Below, one piece after another: positions 18,704-27,568 of a stretch of DNA of 64,000 nt. The stretch's first letter is position 1. Each line of letters starts with the position of its first letter. The notes beneath the pieces are model-generated. The model did not search any database and was not told the origin of the DNA. It was given only the letters and a program-made list of their open reading frames with translations. The position numbers were made by a program, and so were the translations under genes. The DNA lies in NCBI GenBank assembly GCA_016839585.1, contig JAEOTZ010000021.1:24711-88710 (forward strand), written 5' to 3'. Source of the stretch: Promethearchaeota archaeon. Its GTDB lineage: Archaea; Asgardarchaeota; Lokiarchaeia; Sigyniarchaeales; SOKP01.

Positions 18704-19348
18704 ATGAAAGAAATTTTTAAGGATATTTACCATATCGGAAATTCTGGCTGTTCTGTTTACTTGGTGGATACAAAAAGCAATAATGGTTTAGTGTTAATTG
18801 ATTGTGGTATGAGTCTTAGTTTAATAAAAAAAATAAGTAAAAGAGCTTTAAATCCTATGAATATTAAACATTGTATTTTAACTCATTTCCATATAGATCA
18901 TATCGGTGCATGCCATGATCTTAAGCAATTTAATAAAAACGTAAAATTTTACGCTCATGAGTTAGATGCTGTCGCTATTGAAGAGAAAGGGCATGATAAG
19001 GAAACAGCAGCTAAGTGGTATGGGGTAAATTATAAACCTATAAAACTTTCGAAAAGATTAAAAGGAGAACTAGAAATTTTAAAATTTGGATCATACGAAT
19101 TTAAATGTATTCACACTCCAGGGCATACACCAGGATCTATATCAATATTACTGGAGTTAGACGAAAAAATCTTATTTGGTCAAGATATACATGGTCCAAT
19201 AATTCCAGGTGTAAGTGATTTTGAGGAATATCAGGATTCTCTCAAAAAGCTTTTAGATTTAGAAGTAGATATTCTATGTGAAGGTCATTTTGGTATCTTT
19301 CAACCCGCTGAAGAAGTACAAAAATATATTAAACAATATATAGAATAA
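18704..19348 (+). CDS. MBL-fold hydrolase, glyoxalase II-like
   Basis: This 214-residue enzyme has the compact glyoxalase II/beta-lactamase core. The metal motif HFHIDH is at residues 61-66, HTPGHTPGS near 137-145 and GQDIHG provides the bridging aspartate. A last histidine is in CEGHFG. There is no C-terminal thiol-ester binding domain like that of true glyoxalase II, so the substrate remains open (thioester, lactone or flavin-linked). It converges with the SIR2-TPR gene, and their 3' ends are 28 bases apart. Confidence 0.9.
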   Translation: MKEIFKDIYHIGNSGCSVYLVDTKSNNGLVLIDCGMSLSLIKKISKRALNPMNIKHCILTHFHIDHIGACHDLKQFNKNVKFYAHELDAVAIEEKGHDKETAAKWYGVNYKPIKLSKRLKGELEILKFGSYEFKCIHTPGHTPGSISILLELDEKILFGQDIHGPIIPGVSDFEEYQDSLKKLLDLEVDILCEGHFGIFQPAEEVQKYIKQYIE

Positions 19349-19376
19349 ATAAATAAAAAAAATAAAAATTTTCTTC

Positions 19377-22300
19377 TTATTTTAATTGACTCTTAAGAGT
19401 ATCTGCATTCTTTTTTATTATACCAGCTAAACTTGACTTGCTAGCACCTATCTTCTCTAAAACTTTTAATGCCTCATCAAATTGCTTTAATGCTTTAGGT
19501 TTTTTACCTTGATTTTTATAAATTAAACCAATACTGTGTAAAACTTCCGCTCGACCCTCTAGATCTCCGAGTATACTAAAATCTTCTATTGCTTCTTCAA
19601 AATATTTTAAGGATTTTCGATAAATCTCTTGATCCATATAGAGAGATCCGATTTTATTGAGGAAATTTGCTTTTGCCTTAATATCATTTTGATTTTCAGA
19701 TAGATTAAGCCCCTCTTCATAATATCTCAATGCTTCTTCATATGATTTCTGTTCACTCATAATTAATCCTAAATTCTCAAGTGCCTCAATCAGTCCTTCA
19801 ATATTCTCAAGATGTTCAAATATTCGAAATGCCTCTTCAGATCTTTCCAAAGCCTCATCAAACCTTCTCTGATTAAAGTAAATCATACCGATATTTTTTA
19901 TTGAATTAGCCTTATCTTTCAAGTTACCAACTTGTTCATTGATTTTTAATGCTGCTTCATATTGAGTTAATGCTCTTGAATATCTTTTTTGTATTTGATA
20001 AATTTCTCCTATATTTACTAATCGTTTTGCTCTTCCCGGTAGATTACCTAATTCATCATCTATTTCTAATCCTTTTTCATATTGGTTTAGTGCATCATCA
20101 TATTTTTCTTGATATTGATAAATATTTCCTATAGTTTCAAGGATATTAGCTTTCATTTCAAGATTTCCTAGTTTTTCAGCAACTTGAAGTATATTTTCAT
20201 ATTGTTTTAGAGCTTCATCATACCTCTCTTGATATTGATAAACATTTCCGATAACTTCTAAGATTTTGGCTTTTTCTTCGAAGTTTTCTAATTCTTCAGT
20301 AATAAAGAGTGCTTCATCAAACCATCTTAGGGCTTCGGGGTAATTAACTTGATCTAGATACACATTGCCAATAGTTTTAAGAATTTTCGCTTTCATTGAT
20401 AAATCCTCCAACTGTTCAGAAATTAATAGTACTTCTTTAAAATTTTTTATAGCCATATCATAATTTACTTGATAAAGATAATTAAGCCCAATATTAGTAA
20501 TTGCTATGGTTTTTCCTTCGAGATTTCTCATTTTTTCATAAATATTTAAGGTTTCTTCGAATTTTTTGAAAGCATCAGAATAATTTCCTTGGTCTTGATC
20601 AATCAAGCCAAGATTTATAAGAGCTTTGGCCTTTCCCTTAAGATTTCCTTGTTGTTCATACACATTTAAGGCTTCTTCAAACCGACTCAAAGCTTCAGGG
20701 TAATTTCCTTGATCAAGATAAATTACTCCAATATGATTGATGCTATCTGCATATCCAACATCATTCTTTAAATCCAAATAGATGGTTACTGCATCTTCAA
20801 ATTTTTTTAAAGCTTCCTTATAACTAGCCTGTTCACGATAAATTAATCCTATCTTGTTGAGATAAGCAGCTTTATCTCCCAATCTGCTTAGTTTTTCAGA
20901 GATCTCTAATATTTTTTCATATCTCCTAATTGCCTTGGGATACGCTTTTTGTTTAACATAAATGCTTCCACTCTTTTTAAGAATACTTGCCTTTCCTTCA
21001 ATGATGCCCAATTCATCTATAATCTGTAAGGTATTTTCATATTGTTCTAATGCAGCTGGAAAATTTTTTTGTTTCTTATAAATATTTCCAATATTGAATA
21101 ATAATCGTGCTTTATCCTCCAAATTACCTGTTTGTACAATGATATTTAGAGCTTCTTGAAATTGGTTTAAAGCTTTAGTTAAATTCCATTGATTTGTATA
21201 AATTAAGCCATTGTTAAACAGACATTCAGCTTTTCCTTCTAAATTTCCTAATTTTTCAAAAAGAGGAAGCGCTTCTCCAAACTCTTTTAAAGCTTTTCTA
21301 TGGTAACCTTGCCTTCTAAAGATTGTACCTATTTTTAATTTGGAATTTGATTTCCCTATTAAATCTCCTAACTCATCATAAATCTTCAACCCCTCTTGAA
21401 AAACATCTAGAGAATCAGAATATCTGTGTTGAATATTAAGTATATTTCCAATTTTTCTTAGAGTATTAGCTTTTTCTCTTAAATTACCCAGTTTATTATA
21501 TATCTTAATTAAATCTTCATATTTTAATATTGCTTCATTAAAATTCCCTTGTTCTTGATAAATTTGCCCTAAATTATTAAGATCATATGCTATCCTTGCA
21601 AGATTTTTTAACTTTTCATCAATCTTTAAAGCTTCATTAAAATATTCTAATGCTTTAGTATAATTTCTTTGACTATGATAAATTACTCCGATATTACCCT
21701 TGTTCATTGCTTTGTCTTTAAAATTCTTTGTGGTTTCTACAATTTGAAGTGCTTCTTCAAAAGAATTTAGTGCTTCCGGGAATTTTTCTTGATCCTTATA
21801 AATTAATCCTATTTTATTTAGTAATGTTGCTCTTAGGCTTAAATTACCTGATTCTTCAGAAACACTAATCAATTCCTTAAGACATCCTAATGCTTCATCA
21901 TATTCATTAAGAAAAAAATAAATTTTGTAAGAAATAGTATTTTTGATAATATCATCAATAGCTTTAAGATTATCTTTAAACCAATCTGAAATATTTATAG
22001 AGAAGTTTTCTTTACTAATCTCTGGCTTAATATCTAATAAGTCTTCAAATAATTTTGTTGTATTCGTATTTACGCGATATATATTTACATCGTAATTTAT
22101 TTGTTTTATGTCATTTAGTATGTAATCAAAATTATCCAATTTTTCTAAGGATTGAATTCGCTTAGCATCAACTTCATAAATTTCTTCCTTTCCTTCGTCT
22201 TCAATATGATTAATCCAAATGATATTTCTAAGGTTCTTTAAGATTTTAAGTGTAGGAATAATATCATTATCATTCTGACCAGAATAGCCTACAATAATAA

Positions 22301-22967
22301 GTGAACGTTCATTTGTGATATTATCAAATAAAGGACGTTTATATGGTTCTAATTGAAATATATTTAATCCTTCTTTATTAGAACCTAATAACTTGATTGT
22401 ATCAATTAAAGAATCGCTAGTATCTTCCTCAAAAATAATATTTTTAGCTGAGCCATGGATCTTATGTAGTGAAAATCTTCCACTTTTCAACAATTTGATA
22501 GGATCACTAAATTTTTTAAAATCTTTTTCAGTAATGGCAGTAACTATCCTTTTTTTCATCACATTAGATTGTAATAGAGCATATTCGATTAAAAAATCGA
22601 AATTCGTAGTTATAACAAAAGCCCCTTTCTTAATCATTTCTGCAATAAAATAGTGCTGAATATTTGGTTTATCGCATAATCCATAATAGTCAAAAATCAT
22701 TATTGCCTCATCTAAGCAATCACGAATAATATCTAAAATTGTTTCAAGTCTTAAGTTTTTTAATTTTAGGATTTTCTCTATCTCTGATTTAGCACAACTA
22801 TACTTAATGATGTTTTTTATCATTTCATTGCTGGCTGGTAGACATGATGGTGGGTCGACAGAACAACCAGCACCTACTAGAAATGTTAAATCTTCACCTT
22901 TTTTCAATAAATCACGTATATTGAGCTTCGATTCATTATTTATAGACGTCATTTTTTTCGCACTCAT
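19377..22967 (-). CDS. SIR2-like domain fused to 20 TPR repeats
   Basis: In 1196 residues the N-terminal part (about 15-300) is a SIR2-type Rossmann domain with GAGCS (32-36), TTNFD (120-124), KIHGS (169-173) and VGYSGQNDND (226-235), the pattern of the SIR2_2 group that includes NADases of antiviral systems. From about residue 345 to the end, 20 tetratricopeptide repeats of 40 residues follow, each with a NIGxIYxxQ helix A and EALxxFxEAL helix B, of the kinesin-light-chain type. The TPR part is probably a sensor or partner-binding surface and the SIR2 part an NAD-using effector. That reading is inference. The gene stands alone, without an obvious partner effector. Confidence 0.9.
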   Translation of the reverse strand: MSAKKMTSINNESKLNIRDLLKKGEDLTFLVGAGCSVDPPSCLPASNEMIKNIIKYSCAKSEIEKILKLKNLRLETILDIIRDCLDEAIMIFDYYGLCDKPNIQHYFIAEMIKKGAFVITTNFDFLIEYALLQSNVMKKRIVTAITEKDFKKFSDPIKLLKSGRFSLHKIHGSAKNIIFEEDTSDSLIDTIKLLGSNKEGLNIFQLEPYKRPLFDNITNERSLIIVGYSGQNDNDIIPTLKILKNLRNIIWINHIEDEGKEEIYEVDAKRIQSLEKLDNFDYILNDIKQINYDVNIYRVNTNTTKLFEDLLDIKPEISKENFSINISDWFKDNLKAIDDIIKNTISYKIYFFLNEYDEALGCLKELISVSEESGNLSLRATLLNKIGLIYKDQEKFPEALNSFEEALQIVETTKNFKDKAMNKGNIGVIYHSQRNYTKALEYFNEALKIDEKLKNLARIAYDLNNLGQIYQEQGNFNEAILKYEDLIKIYNKLGNLREKANTLRKIGNILNIQHRYSDSLDVFQEGLKIYDELGDLIGKSNSKLKIGTIFRRQGYHRKALKEFGEALPLFEKLGNLEGKAECLFNNGLIYTNQWNLTKALNQFQEALNIIVQTGNLEDKARLLFNIGNIYKKQKNFPAALEQYENTLQIIDELGIIEGKASILKKSGSIYVKQKAYPKAIRRYEKILEISEKLSRLGDKAAYLNKIGLIYREQASYKEALKKFEDAVTIYLDLKNDVGYADSINHIGVIYLDQGNYPEALSRFEEALNVYEQQGNLKGKAKALINLGLIDQDQGNYSDAFKKFEETLNIYEKMRNLEGKTIAITNIGLNYLYQVNYDMAIKNFKEVLLISEQLEDLSMKAKILKTIGNVYLDQVNYPEALRWFDEALFITEELENFEEKAKILEVIGNVYQYQERYDEALKQYENILQVAEKLGNLEMKANILETIGNIYQYQEKYDDALNQYEKGLEIDDELGNLPGRAKRLVNIGEIYQIQKRYSRALTQYEAALKINEQVGNLKDKANSIKNIGMIYFNQRRFDEALERSEEAFRIFEHLENIEGLIEALENLGLIMSEQKSYEEALRYYEEGLNLSENQNDIKAKANFLNKIGSLYMDQEIYRKSLKYFEEAIEDFSILGDLEGRAEVLHSIGLIYKNQGKKPKALKQFDEALKVLEKIGASKSSLAGIIKKNADTLKSQLK

Positions 22968-23171
22968 TAAAAATATAAATTTTTAGTTGAATTAAGTTAG
23001 ATGATTCTTTTTATTCTTAAAAAGTTTATTTTAAAACTTATATCCTAATTTTTTGAAAGGATTTTGCACAAGTATCCATCTTATTATATTAATTTTGTTG
23101 TTTAAAAAAGTAAAATTTAAAGAAATTACAAAATTTTTTGAGACAATAAAACCAAAAAATGAGTATGTTAA

Positions 23172-23405
23172 ATGGAAAATAAAAAATTCCTCCAAATAGG
23201 GTTATCAGGTAGTATAATCACTATCTTTTGCCTTATAATATCTCTGATGGTATCCTTAGCGACTAATTATTGGATTTGGGAGCTGGGTAATCTTCCATTA
23301 CCAACGGCAGAAATATTTATAATAATCTTTGGAATTATTATTGGAATTAGTGGAATTTTTTCTGGTGTTTTTATTGCTATATGGATTATTAAAAGTAAAA
23401 CTTAA
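23172..23405 (+). CDS. Small two-helix membrane protein
   Basis: This 77-residue protein has two hydrophobic helices (about 8-31 and 46-72) joined by a short aromatic and acidic loop (NYWIWELGNLPLPTAE). The end is a short basic tail (KSKT). It is not a family I recognise. It starts with ATG and lies between the divergent SIR2-TPR gene and the PHP phosphatase gene. Its small size leaves some doubt, but the helix layout is that of a real membrane protein. Confidence 0.65.
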   Translation: MENKKFLQIGLSGSIITIFCLIISLMVSLATNYWIWELGNLPLPTAEIFIIIFGIIIGISGIFSGVFIAIWIIKSKT

Positions 23406-23503
23406 AACAATCTAAAAAATTTCTTAATTTCATAATTTAAATTCTACAACTTCTAATATAAAAAGTAAAATTTTACTTCTTTCTTGTATTTCACAATTTT
23501 AGA

Positions 23504-24355
23504 ATGAAATTAGAGGATTGGCATACGCACAATGCTCTTTGTCACCATGCGGTTGGTTCAATTGAAGATTACATAAGAAAAGCTATTGAACTTGAATTAA
23601 ATACGATTGGTATATGTGATCATTTTCCCTTTGAATTTTTAAAGAACATTGAACGAATTCCATATGAAGATTATGCAATAACTTTAGATGAGATTAAGGA
23701 TTATTTATCATTAGCAGAATCTTTAAAAGATAAATATAAAAATATTATAAATGTAAGAATCGCTTTTGAAATAGATTTTTTTGAGAATCAAGAGTCTGCT
23801 CTTAATACCCCCCTTTACAAGTATAAAAATCATTTAGATTACATCTTAGGTTCCATTCATATTTTAGATTTTCATGATGGAAGAGGAGCATGGGGATTTG
23901 ATGATAGTAGATTTAGAATTGATTATAACTATTATGGTCCTGATAAAGTATATATGGAGTATTACAAGACGGCACAAAAAATGATAAATTCCAATGAATT
24001 CGATTTTGATATCATAGCTCATTTTGATTTACCTAAGAAATTCAACAATATCCCTAATAATAAAGAAATAATAAATAATGAGGTAATGAAAACCTTACAA
24101 CTTATTAAAAAAAGAGATGTTGTAATGGAAATAAATTCAGGTGGATTGAGGAAGGATGCAAAAGAGCAATACCCAAGTAAAGAAATTATTCAAGAAATGT
24201 ATGATCTTGATATTTCAATATTATTAGGCTCTGATGCCCATGATCCTAATTATATCGCTTGGGAATTTGAAAAAATTATTAATATGTTAAAAAAGATAGG
24301 ATATAATCACCTTGTTCACTTTAAGAAAAGAGATAAATCATATATGGAAATATAA
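23504..24355 (+). CDS. PHP-family histidinol-phosphatase
   Basis: The 283-residue protein belongs to the PHP phosphoesterases of the HisK/HisJ kind, which remove phosphate from histidinol phosphate in histidine synthesis. Metal-binding motifs are in the expected order: DWHTHNALCHHA at residues 5-16, ICDHFPF near 38-44, FEIDFFE near 90, GSIHILD near 117, HFDLPKKF near 173, EINSGGL near 206 and LGSDAHDP near 243. No other histidine gene is close, so a different phosphate substrate cannot be excluded. The first ATG is the start, 98 bases after the small membrane protein gene. Confidence 0.87.
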   Translation: MKLEDWHTHNALCHHAVGSIEDYIRKAIELELNTIGICDHFPFEFLKNIERIPYEDYAITLDEIKDYLSLAESLKDKYKNIINVRIAFEIDFFENQESALNTPLYKYKNHLDYILGSIHILDFHDGRGAWGFDDSRFRIDYNYYGPDKVYMEYYKTAQKMINSNEFDFDIIAHFDLPKKFNNIPNNKEIINNEVMKTLQLIKKRDVVMEINSGGLRKDAKEQYPSKEIIQEMYDLDISILLGSDAHDPNYIAWEFEKIINMLKKIGYNHLVHFKKRDKSYMEI

Positions 24356-24379
24356 TCAAGGGAAAAAATACCCTATTTT

Positions 24380-25291
24380 TTAAATCCCTCTACTCTGTAG
24401 CCATCCCTCCATCGTTAGGGAGTTAAAAAGACGAATATGTTTTGAATCTTTAGTATGAATTGCTAAATGATTATTCTCAGAATTTCCTTTAACAGCAATG
24501 AACATTTCCTCGCCATCTCTCACTAAAACATATCTATCCTCACGTTCATAACTTCTTAGAGTAATGTTATCAAGACTAGTAAATTCTTCTAATAATTCAG
24601 AATGTTCATCTATTCCAGGATTAATTAAACAAGAGATCCTCATACTTACAGATGACTTCACTTCATAAAGATATAACTCTTGTAAATCAAGAATAGTAGG
24701 AACGACAATCATGACATTGTGCAAACCTTTTTCTAGAATTTCTCTCATTTTTTTAAGAATTTCAGATTTTGTAATTTCAGTTTTGGTGAAATCAATGATT
24801 TTTAAACCTGATAAGCTTGATTGTGTTTGTCTTAATTTCTTATTTTCTAATTCTAACGTCTCTAAATCGACATCTGCCTTAGATAATTCATCATTTAAAA
24901 TTTCTATCTCTTTTTGGAGTTTGTTGATTTTTTCATCTTTTTCTTTAAGAAGATTTTCATCAGTTACAGATGATGCCAGTGCTTTCAACTCCTCCTCTTT
25001 TAATTTAATTGTTTTTCCTAATGTTGCTATTTTTTCATCTTTAGCTTTTATTGAATTTTCAATATTTTTAATTTGCTGATCTTTTAATTCTAATGAATCA
25101 CGAATAGTCTTTATTTGATCATCCTTTAACTTTATTGAATCTTTAAGAGAATTTATAAGGCTATCTTGAGTTTGAAATTTTTCATTTAATTTATTTATAG
25201 ATTCTTCAACTTTTCTTAATGTCTCGTCTTTTTTTTCATTTTCAGCTTGTAGCTTATTGATGAGTGCGTCTTTAGATTCATCATTTACCAT
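24380..25291 (-). CDS. Long coiled-coil protein with TrmB/PLD-like C-terminal domain
   Basis: Residues 1-160 are an almost unbroken coiled coil with repeated SLKD/SIKAKDEKI units of about 14-21 residues. Residues about 170-300 form an alpha/beta domain (NVMIVVPTILDLQELYLYEVK...MRISCLINPG...YVLVRDGEEMFIAVKG) that looks like the ligand or PLD-like domain of TrmB regulators. No helix-turn-helix is seen, so a transcription role is not shown. I chose the ATG at 25291 over a GTG four codons upstream because a TATA box at 25311-25320 lies about 20-25 bases before it, which fits a leaderless message. Function unknown. Confidence 0.75.
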   Translation of the reverse strand: MVNDESKDALINKLQAENEKKDETLRKVEESINKLNEKFQTQDSLINSLKDSIKLKDDQIKTIRDSLELKDQQIKNIENSIKAKDEKIATLGKTIKLKEEELKALASSVTDENLLKEKDEKINKLQKEIEILNDELSKADVDLETLELENKKLRQTQSSLSGLKIIDFTKTEITKSEILKKMREILEKGLHNVMIVVPTILDLQELYLYEVKSSVSMRISCLINPGIDEHSELLEEFTSLDNITLRSYEREDRYVLVRDGEEMFIAVKGNSENNHLAIHTKDSKHIRLFNSLTMEGWLQSRGI

Positions 25292-25310
25292 TATGATATT
25301 CACAAAATCT

Positions 25311-25320
25311 TTTATATATA
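25311..25320 (-). promoter_or_regulatory. TATA box of the coiled-coil gene
   Basis: TATATATAAA on the minus strand lies 20-29 bases before the ATG at 25291, so transcription would begin at or next to the start codon (leaderless). Confidence 0.45.
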
Positions 25321-25523
25321 TTAATAAAAAAGTTCAGCTTAAAATATATTCTTAAAGTATATAAAATCTTAAATAAAAATTGAACTATATTTTTCATTTT
25401 TAATATAAAACTCTATTAATAAGATAATCCTAGAATATTCAGATAATATCCTATCATAAAGTTTTAAGATTATTACTTGATTATTAGAATATCTTTTTAT
25501 TTTTATAAGAAGAAGATAACATT

Positions 25524-26261
25524 ATGGAAAAACACGATAATATGATAAAAGTATTAAAATCGGATGTCTCTGAACTGATAGAAAAAGAACTTCAATCGGC
25601 ACCAGCCATTCTAGGTATTAATGTTGGAACGCCTGAAGGAACTAGAATTGCGAGTAAATTCAAAAAAGAGACAAGAATGTCGATGAGTGAAGTAACGGCC
25701 GCTAGTAGTAGCCTCGTTTTTCTATCATCAAAAATTTTGAAGGATTCATTAAACCAAAAGATTTCTTATCATTTAATTACTGGAAAAGAAAAAATAATCC
25801 ATTCTATTTTAACAGAAAACATTACGATGATTTCCTATCTGAATCGAGAATTAGCAGAACTCGAAGGACTAAGTACTTACATAAATAATTTATATAAGTT
25901 AAGTCTACAGATATCAGCAATTATTGAAACTTCTGATATCCTCAAAGAACAAGTTTTTGTAGCTATAAAGAGAGCAATTCCTAACGCACTTGTTATAGCT
26001 ATTATTACAAAAGACGGTTTACCCATTAAAATTCAAGCAACTATGCCTGAACCTATACTATCAGCTATTACTTCCGCAATATATAATTTAGCTGGTGTTT
26101 TATTAGAAGAAGGGTTAGAGTTTTCGATAATTGGAGGAGAAAATGGTTCAATTATTATTCATGAAATAGATGAGAATCGTATATTGGCAATAGCGGTTCC
26201 AGAGGCAGACGAAAGGAAATTAGGTTCTTACATTGCTAAAATAAAAGCAATTATTCAATAA
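25524..26261 (+). CDS. Tandem roadblock/LC7-like domain protein
   Basis: The 245-residue protein appears to contain two roadblock-type domains. The second (about residues 150-245) is clear: ALVIAIITKDGLPIKIQ, a long helix (ILSAITSAIYNLAGVLLEE) and a strand pair with the final IAKIKAII helix. The first (about 25-115) has AILGINVGTPEGTRIASKF, a helix with SEVTAASSSLVFLSSKIL, and TMISYL. Roadblock proteins bind and regulate small GTPases (MglB, Ragulator), and Asgard genomes encode many. The gene is monocistronic. A link with the GTPase at 5.7 kb is possible but not shown. Confidence 0.8.
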   Translation: MEKHDNMIKVLKSDVSELIEKELQSAPAILGINVGTPEGTRIASKFKKETRMSMSEVTAASSSLVFLSSKILKDSLNQKISYHLITGKEKIIHSILTENITMISYLNRELAELEGLSTYINNLYKLSLQISAIIETSDILKEQVFVAIKRAIPNALVIAIITKDGLPIKIQATMPEPILSAITSAIYNLAGVLLEEGLEFSIIGGENGSIIIHEIDENRILAIAVPEADERKLGSYIAKIKAIIQ

Positions 26262-26271
26262 CATTTAAAAT

Positions 26272-27525
26272 TTAATGAATAATATTTTTAATTTTATCTA
26301 TTATCTTTAAAGCACCAAAATAAGATTCTGAGAAATTTTTTCCCTTAAATAAGATCGTACATAAAGGTTCTTCTTTTAAGATCTTCTTAATGGGTTCAGT
26401 TTTATCATGAACAAATTCAATATTATTAATTTTATTCAATAATTCTTTATCTATTTCTTTTGGAGGAGCAAAAAATATAAATTTTGTAGCAAATCCAGTT
26501 GCTTGTGCTGATCTAATTTTATTTTTTACAATATCCCATCTTTTCGGATCAAAACTTTGAACGTGTAAATCTAAAAGGTTTAAATCTAAAACTTTTTCAG
26601 AAGCTCTAATACTACCTGGAATTCGTGGATTTATTTCCATTAAATATGGATAATGGTTTTTTAACACAAAATCAAATCCATTAATACCTTTTAAACCTAG
26701 TTTTTTTGTTAAAATTAATGAAATTTCAGAAATTAGTTTGTTATCCTCTTTTAATAAATTTGCTGGCACAATATTTCCACAATATACAAAATCTCCTGGT
26801 GGATTAAGAAATTTTTCTCCAATTATTTGACGGTTAATGGAAATAATTTCGCATTCAGCACCATTGGATATAATAGTGCAACTTACATGTATTCCTTCAA
26901 CAAATTCTTGAATTAACCAATCAGATGGATTAAATCCTTTTACTTTTAATATTTTTAATTGAAATGTTAGGTTTTCTACACTTTCAATTTTAAAAACATT
27001 TAATCCTCCTGCACTCCTCTTCTTTTTTAAAATAAAAGGAAATTCAATTCCTATCTTGTTTTTACCCTTAAATTTTTCATAAGAAACAGATAAGGGCACA
27101 ATAATTTTCTTAGATTTGAGATATTCATATATTTTCTCAATATCTCGAGCTTTTTTAATGATTTCTAAATTATTATTAACATTTTTAACTTTTAACCCTT
27201 TTTCTTTAATCTTTTTTAAAATAAATTCCCTTCCTTCATAATTATTATCTAAACCACTCCCAATTAATAAATAATTGATGTTTTTATGTTTTCTAAGCAT
27301 TTCTATTGTAAAATGGACTAAAAATTTACCATACTGATCTTTTAGAAATTCATAATTAGATTCTAACTCTTTTGTAATAATTAAACTATCTTTAACATGC
27401 GGAAATAAGTCCAGATCTCCAAAGAAATCTACTGCATATACCTCATACCCCGCTTTATTTAAAGAATGAGCTAAAGGTCGAGTATTAAATCCTACTGCTA
27501 AAATTGAATTTAATTTTATTGCCAT
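26272..27525 (-). CDS. ATP-grasp carboligase-like protein
   Basis: This 417-residue protein has the ATP-grasp fold of the COG2232 type, related to biotin carboxylase. It starts with a Rossmann-like preATP-grasp domain (ILAVGFNTRPLAHSLNKAG, typical of this group), then FPFILKKKRSAGGLNVFKI (ATP-binding lysine), WLIQEFVEGIHVSCTII, GLKGINGFDFVL and the metal-binding YLMEINPRIPGSIRASE. Such enzymes join a carboxylate to an amine or thiol. The substrate is unknown. Its 3' end lies ten bases from that of the roadblock gene, and it follows the chelatase-like gene by 43 bases on the same strand, so these two may be one operon. Confidence 0.87.
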   Translation of the reverse strand: MAIKLNSILAVGFNTRPLAHSLNKAGYEVYAVDFFGDLDLFPHVKDSLIITKELESNYEFLKDQYGKFLVHFTIEMLRKHKNINYLLIGSGLDNNYEGREFILKKIKEKGLKVKNVNNNLEIIKKARDIEKIYEYLKSKKIIVPLSVSYEKFKGKNKIGIEFPFILKKKRSAGGLNVFKIESVENLTFQLKILKVKGFNPSDWLIQEFVEGIHVSCTIISNGAECEIISINRQIIGEKFLNPPGDFVYCGNIVPANLLKEDNKLISEISLILTKKLGLKGINGFDFVLKNHYPYLMEINPRIPGSIRASEKVLDLNLLDLHVQSFDPKRWDIVKNKIRSAQATGFATKFIFFAPPKEIDKELLNKINNIEFVHDKTEPIKKILKEEPLCTILFKGKNFSESYFGALKIIDKIKNIIH

Positions 27526-27568
27526 TAACTAGAGTTAGTAATAAAATTTAATTGAAATGTATTTCGGT

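Noticed and set aside
19949..20134. Open frame on the plus strand inside the TPR gene
   Set aside because: It is antisense to the regular TPR repeats, and its hydrophobic sequence is just the complement of the repeated lysine/glutamate codons.
19490..21900. CRISPR-like regular spacing of about 120 bases
   Set aside because: The spacing comes from the 40-residue TPR unit. The DNA is not identical between units and there are no direct repeats with unique spacers.
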